Positions 62,194 to 64,000 of a stretch of 64,000 bases of DNA are shown piece after piece (positions within the stretch are counted from its first letter, which is position 1; every line of letters starts with the position of its first letter). Source of the stretch: Granulicella sp. L46 (GTDB taxonomy: Bacteria; Acidobacteriota; Terriglobia; Terriglobales; Acidobacteriaceae); assembly GCF_009765785.1 (NCBI RefSeq), contig NZ_LMUT01000012.1, positions 859,288 through 923,287 on the forward strand. Reading direction: 5' to 3'. The translations under genes were made by a program, and so were the position numbers. The notes beneath the pieces are model-generated. The model searched no databases, was not told where the DNA came from, and saw only the letters and a list, made by a program, of their open reading frames with translations.

Positions 62194-62250
62194 GTCGGTC
62201 AAGGCCGCGCGATTTTGCGCGCCGCGCAGCGGGCGAAGCGCCTTGACGGA
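62194..62250. repeat. Nested hairpin
   Basis: GTCAAGGC (62198-62205) pairs GCCTTGAC (62240-62247), enclosing CGCGC-GATTTT-GCGCG (62206-62221). Strongly structured DNA next to the previous hairpins. Confidence 0.6.
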
Positions 62251-62432
62251 CGCTGTAGAGGAGGGTATTTCGCCACGGGTGTCGAGTGTCAGGCGAGATC
62301 ATCTGATTCACTTACGGTGACGCCCTAAATTTGCAACCTTCAAAAGATTCAAGCCAGAAGTTGCCCGCTGAAAATGCGGACGCTTCACTGCGTACCTGTC
62401 TCGAATGTCATGCAAGGGGTAAGATTAGGCGC

Positions 62433-63026
62433 ATGTCATGGCTACAGCGCATATTGACGACGAAGCCACAGCCGGAAGAACCGCCTTCCGATGCCCCGGC
62501 CAACAACCGGTCAATAATGCCTACCGTAAAGTTTGACGCATCACTGGTCACAAAGAAGGTAAAGGCCGACCTTCGCAAGAGTGTCGAGGAGCTTGGAGAC
62601 GTTCCGAAGGAGCACGCTCGCGAAATACACGGCGCGGCACTAGCCATGATCGAGGCGGGCGGAAACATGCCGCAGCTGTACAACGTGCTCCTGAAGCTGA
62701 ATGGAATGACCAAGGGCCGCGCCGGCGAGATCACCCGGCTATTGCTTAACAAAGCCCGTGCGCTCACAGAGCAGGAAAAACGGTCGAAGCTTGGCATCAC
62801 TCACGCATCTTGGATGTACGCGAATGCCCCTTGCATGGTGAACCCGAGCCATCCCACGGACGCCGACCGAAAGCAAAACGCCGCGCACCAAGCCGCCAAT
62901 GGAAAGCGATTTGAAATCGGAAAGGGTCTGCTGATCAATGGCAAATGGACCCTGCCCGGTAGAGGAGATGGCTGCAAATGCGTTTCGAGAAGTATTATCC
63001 CCGGTTTGGAGAACTTCAAGAGTTGA
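62433..63026 (+). CDS. Phage Mu F-like (head morphogenesis-type) protein
   Basis: 197 residues from the ATG at 62433, with AGGGG 15 nt before. The C-terminal half has the Mu-F-type layout: HPTDADRKQNAAHQAANGKR, FEIGKGLLINGKWTLPGRGD and GCKCVSRSIIP with Cys pairs. The N-terminal half is Lys/Glu-rich helical. No other phage structural genes are nearby, so it is an orphan on the element. Confidence in the fold is moderate. Confidence 0.55.
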   Translation: MSWLQRILTTKPQPEEPPSDAPANNRSIMPTVKFDASLVTKKVKADLRKSVEELGDVPKEHAREIHGAALAMIEAGGNMPQLYNVLLKLNGMTKGRAGEITRLLLNKARALTEQEKRSKLGITHASWMYANAPCMVNPSHPTDADRKQNAAHQAANGKRFEIGKGLLINGKWTLPGRGDGCKCVSRSIIPGLENFKS

Positions 63027-63034
63027 GCGCGGGA

Positions 63035-63763
63035 ATGAAAACCCTCTTTGCCGTATTGTTCCTGATCGTTGCCGGAACCACCTGGGGCCAGAACGATCTC
63101 CCCTTACAGTTCAAGGGCACTTGCGACGGAACGCAGACCGACATCCGCGACCTATCAGCTGTCCAAAACACACCAGCGGTCAAATGTGATGCCCTGGTGA
63201 TCGCTCAGATGAACGGACACACAGTTCTGTCTTTTTCAAATGGCGATCCTAGTAACCCCGTCCTGTTGTTTTCGGGCGATCTAATCACGGTGAATACGTC
63301 ACTGCCCTTTGACCCCTACATCGGCCCCCTCAGCACAGCTTTTCCTATCGACCGTGTTCTGTGGGGAGACGGAACCCCGGCAGTGTCGGTTCATGCGGGA
63401 GAGCATTCGGACAAATTTGATGGGAGAGGGTGCTACTTCCATTTCATCGACAAGGGCTGGGGGCAGTTAGGCATGGTTGAATGTGAGCTGATTGTAGAAG
63501 GCCCAAACCACAGACCTCGACGTGTGACGGTGACGTTCACACCAGAACGCAAGTTCACTGTAGATGGACGCGAAATATCGGTGAAGTATGGCGTTCGAGG
63601 AGCAAACAGCTTTTATGCCCTGTTCAACGGCATGAAAATTGATGGAACTTGTAAGGTGTGGCTTTACCAGATTGACGGCGCACTGAAACATGTGCAGCCC
63701 GGTACACCTATCGCGGACTTGTTCAAGACGGTTTGCTATAAGGACGCCGCCGCGCTTCAGTAA
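63035..63763 (+). CDS. Exported protein of unknown function
   Basis: 242 residues from the ATG at 63035 with a signal peptide (LFAVLFLIVAGTTWGQ). Strand-rich, with five Cys residues (CDGTQTD, VKCDAL, RGCYFHF, MVECELI, GTCKVW). Conserved-looking VKYGVRGANSFYALFNGMKI near the end. Not recognised. Confidence 0.55.
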   Translation: MKTLFAVLFLIVAGTTWGQNDLPLQFKGTCDGTQTDIRDLSAVQNTPAVKCDALVIAQMNGHTVLSFSNGDPSNPVLLFSGDLITVNTSLPFDPYIGPLSTAFPIDRVLWGDGTPAVSVHAGEHSDKFDGRGCYFHFIDKGWGQLGMVECELIVEGPNHRPRRVTVTFTPERKFTVDGREISVKYGVRGANSFYALFNGMKIDGTCKVWLYQIDGALKHVQPGTPIADLFKTVCYKDAAALQ

Positions 63764-63772
63764 CCAGTTTGG

Positions 63773-64000
63773 CTAAGAGAGATTGGTCATCATCCGCCGG
63801 AGCCGCAAACCTAAATGAATCCAGTCCTCTCTTCTGCGCCCGAAGGTCTGTGGATGTGGAACGGAGGCGAATGTCGTCTTACCAAGTGAAATCGGGTCGT
63901 CTAAGGCTAGAGGTCGGTTAGCGATTTTCGCCCAACTGACTGTTTCACTGGCGCCGTACATCAGCACGAGCTTTGGTTCATGTCTACTGACCATGGAGCG
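63773..64000 (-). CDS. Protein of unknown function, truncated by window edge
   Basis: Only the C-terminal about 75 residues are visible: KLVLMYGASETVSWAKIANR, PLALDDPISLGKTTFASVPH, RREDWIHLGLRLRRMM. The gene runs beyond the right edge. The VLMYG and VPHP elements recall uracil-DNA-glycosylase-type folds, but the fragment is too short to say. Confidence 0.4.
   Translation of the reverse strand, partial: RSMVSRHEPKLVLMYGASETVSWAKIANRPLALDDPISLGKTTFASVPHPQTFGRRREDWIHLGLRLRRMMTNLS

Larger units (their letters stand above)
62006..62432. other. Structured non-coding region between fic and the phage-like gene
   Basis: About 430 bp with the fic operator boxes and three hairpins. No gene is supported. 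The cluster of inverted repeats resembles an origin or recombination site rather than a promoter. Confidence 0.4.

Overview
The window looks like the chromosome of an Acidobacteriota (Terriglobia / Acidobacteriaceae-type) bacterium. This is inferred from gene content: an acidobacterial TIGR03435-type protein, tandem DUF507 genes, hopanoid genes (hpnC, hpnD, hpnE, hpnJ), futalosine-pathway mqnD, many exported proteins of unknown function, and intergenic heptamer and palindromic repeats. Most genes are GC-rich with strong G/C third-position bias. Two stretches (about 20.3-30.6 kb and 50.3-64 kb) are visibly less biased, full of remnants, and each abuts a tRNA gene.

Layout. 0-20 kb is core or semi-core: a P460-type cytochrome pair; a MA-like metallopeptidase with TPRs; two divergent sensor kinases, one with an ethylene-receptor-like membrane domain; membrane and outer-membrane proteins; a [2Fe-2S] ferredoxin; a repeat-dense spacer; an ECF sigma / zinc-finger-HEAT / PDZ operon; RNase HI; a TolC-family protein; a Dph6-like ATP pyrophosphatase; and a GH13-like protein without recognisable catalytic residues. 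20.2-30.7 kb lies between tRNA-Ser(UGA) and tRNA-Glu(CUC) and is an eroded island: a decayed gyrA 3' end, a ParB-methyltransferase / DUF5681 / large serine recombinase / DUF2924 module, fragments of an IS30-type transposase and a tyrosine recombinase, an exported proteasome-like protein, a TIGR03435 protein and a K+ channel.

30.7-50.2 kb is core: DUF507 pair, ferredoxin, recJ, a HlyD-TPR-TolC export operon, hpnJ, two half-size DMT permeases, a four-gene operon (zinc dehydrogenase, hpnC, hpnD, hpnE) joined by 4-bp overlaps, mlaE/mlaF, a dienelactone hydrolase, ftsB-like, bioY, mqnD and tRNA-Lys(CUU). Together hpnC/D/E make squalene from farnesyl diphosphate, hpnJ modifies the hopanoid side chain, and MlaEF plus HlyD/TolC suggest envelope-lipid traffic nearby (inference). 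No squalene-hopene cyclase is in the window.

50.2-64 kb is a mobilizable island beginning at tRNA-Lys: small unknown genes separated by a short repeat, an excisionase-like HTH, a MobF relaxase with helicase, a coupling-protein-like membrane protein without an ATPase domain, a ribbon-helix-helix mobilization protein, a metallophosphoesterase, a Fic protein with upstream repeat boxes, a cluster of hairpins and a Mu-F-like phage protein. The last gene runs off the right edge.

All calls come from reading the sequence and recalling family motifs; no database search was possible.
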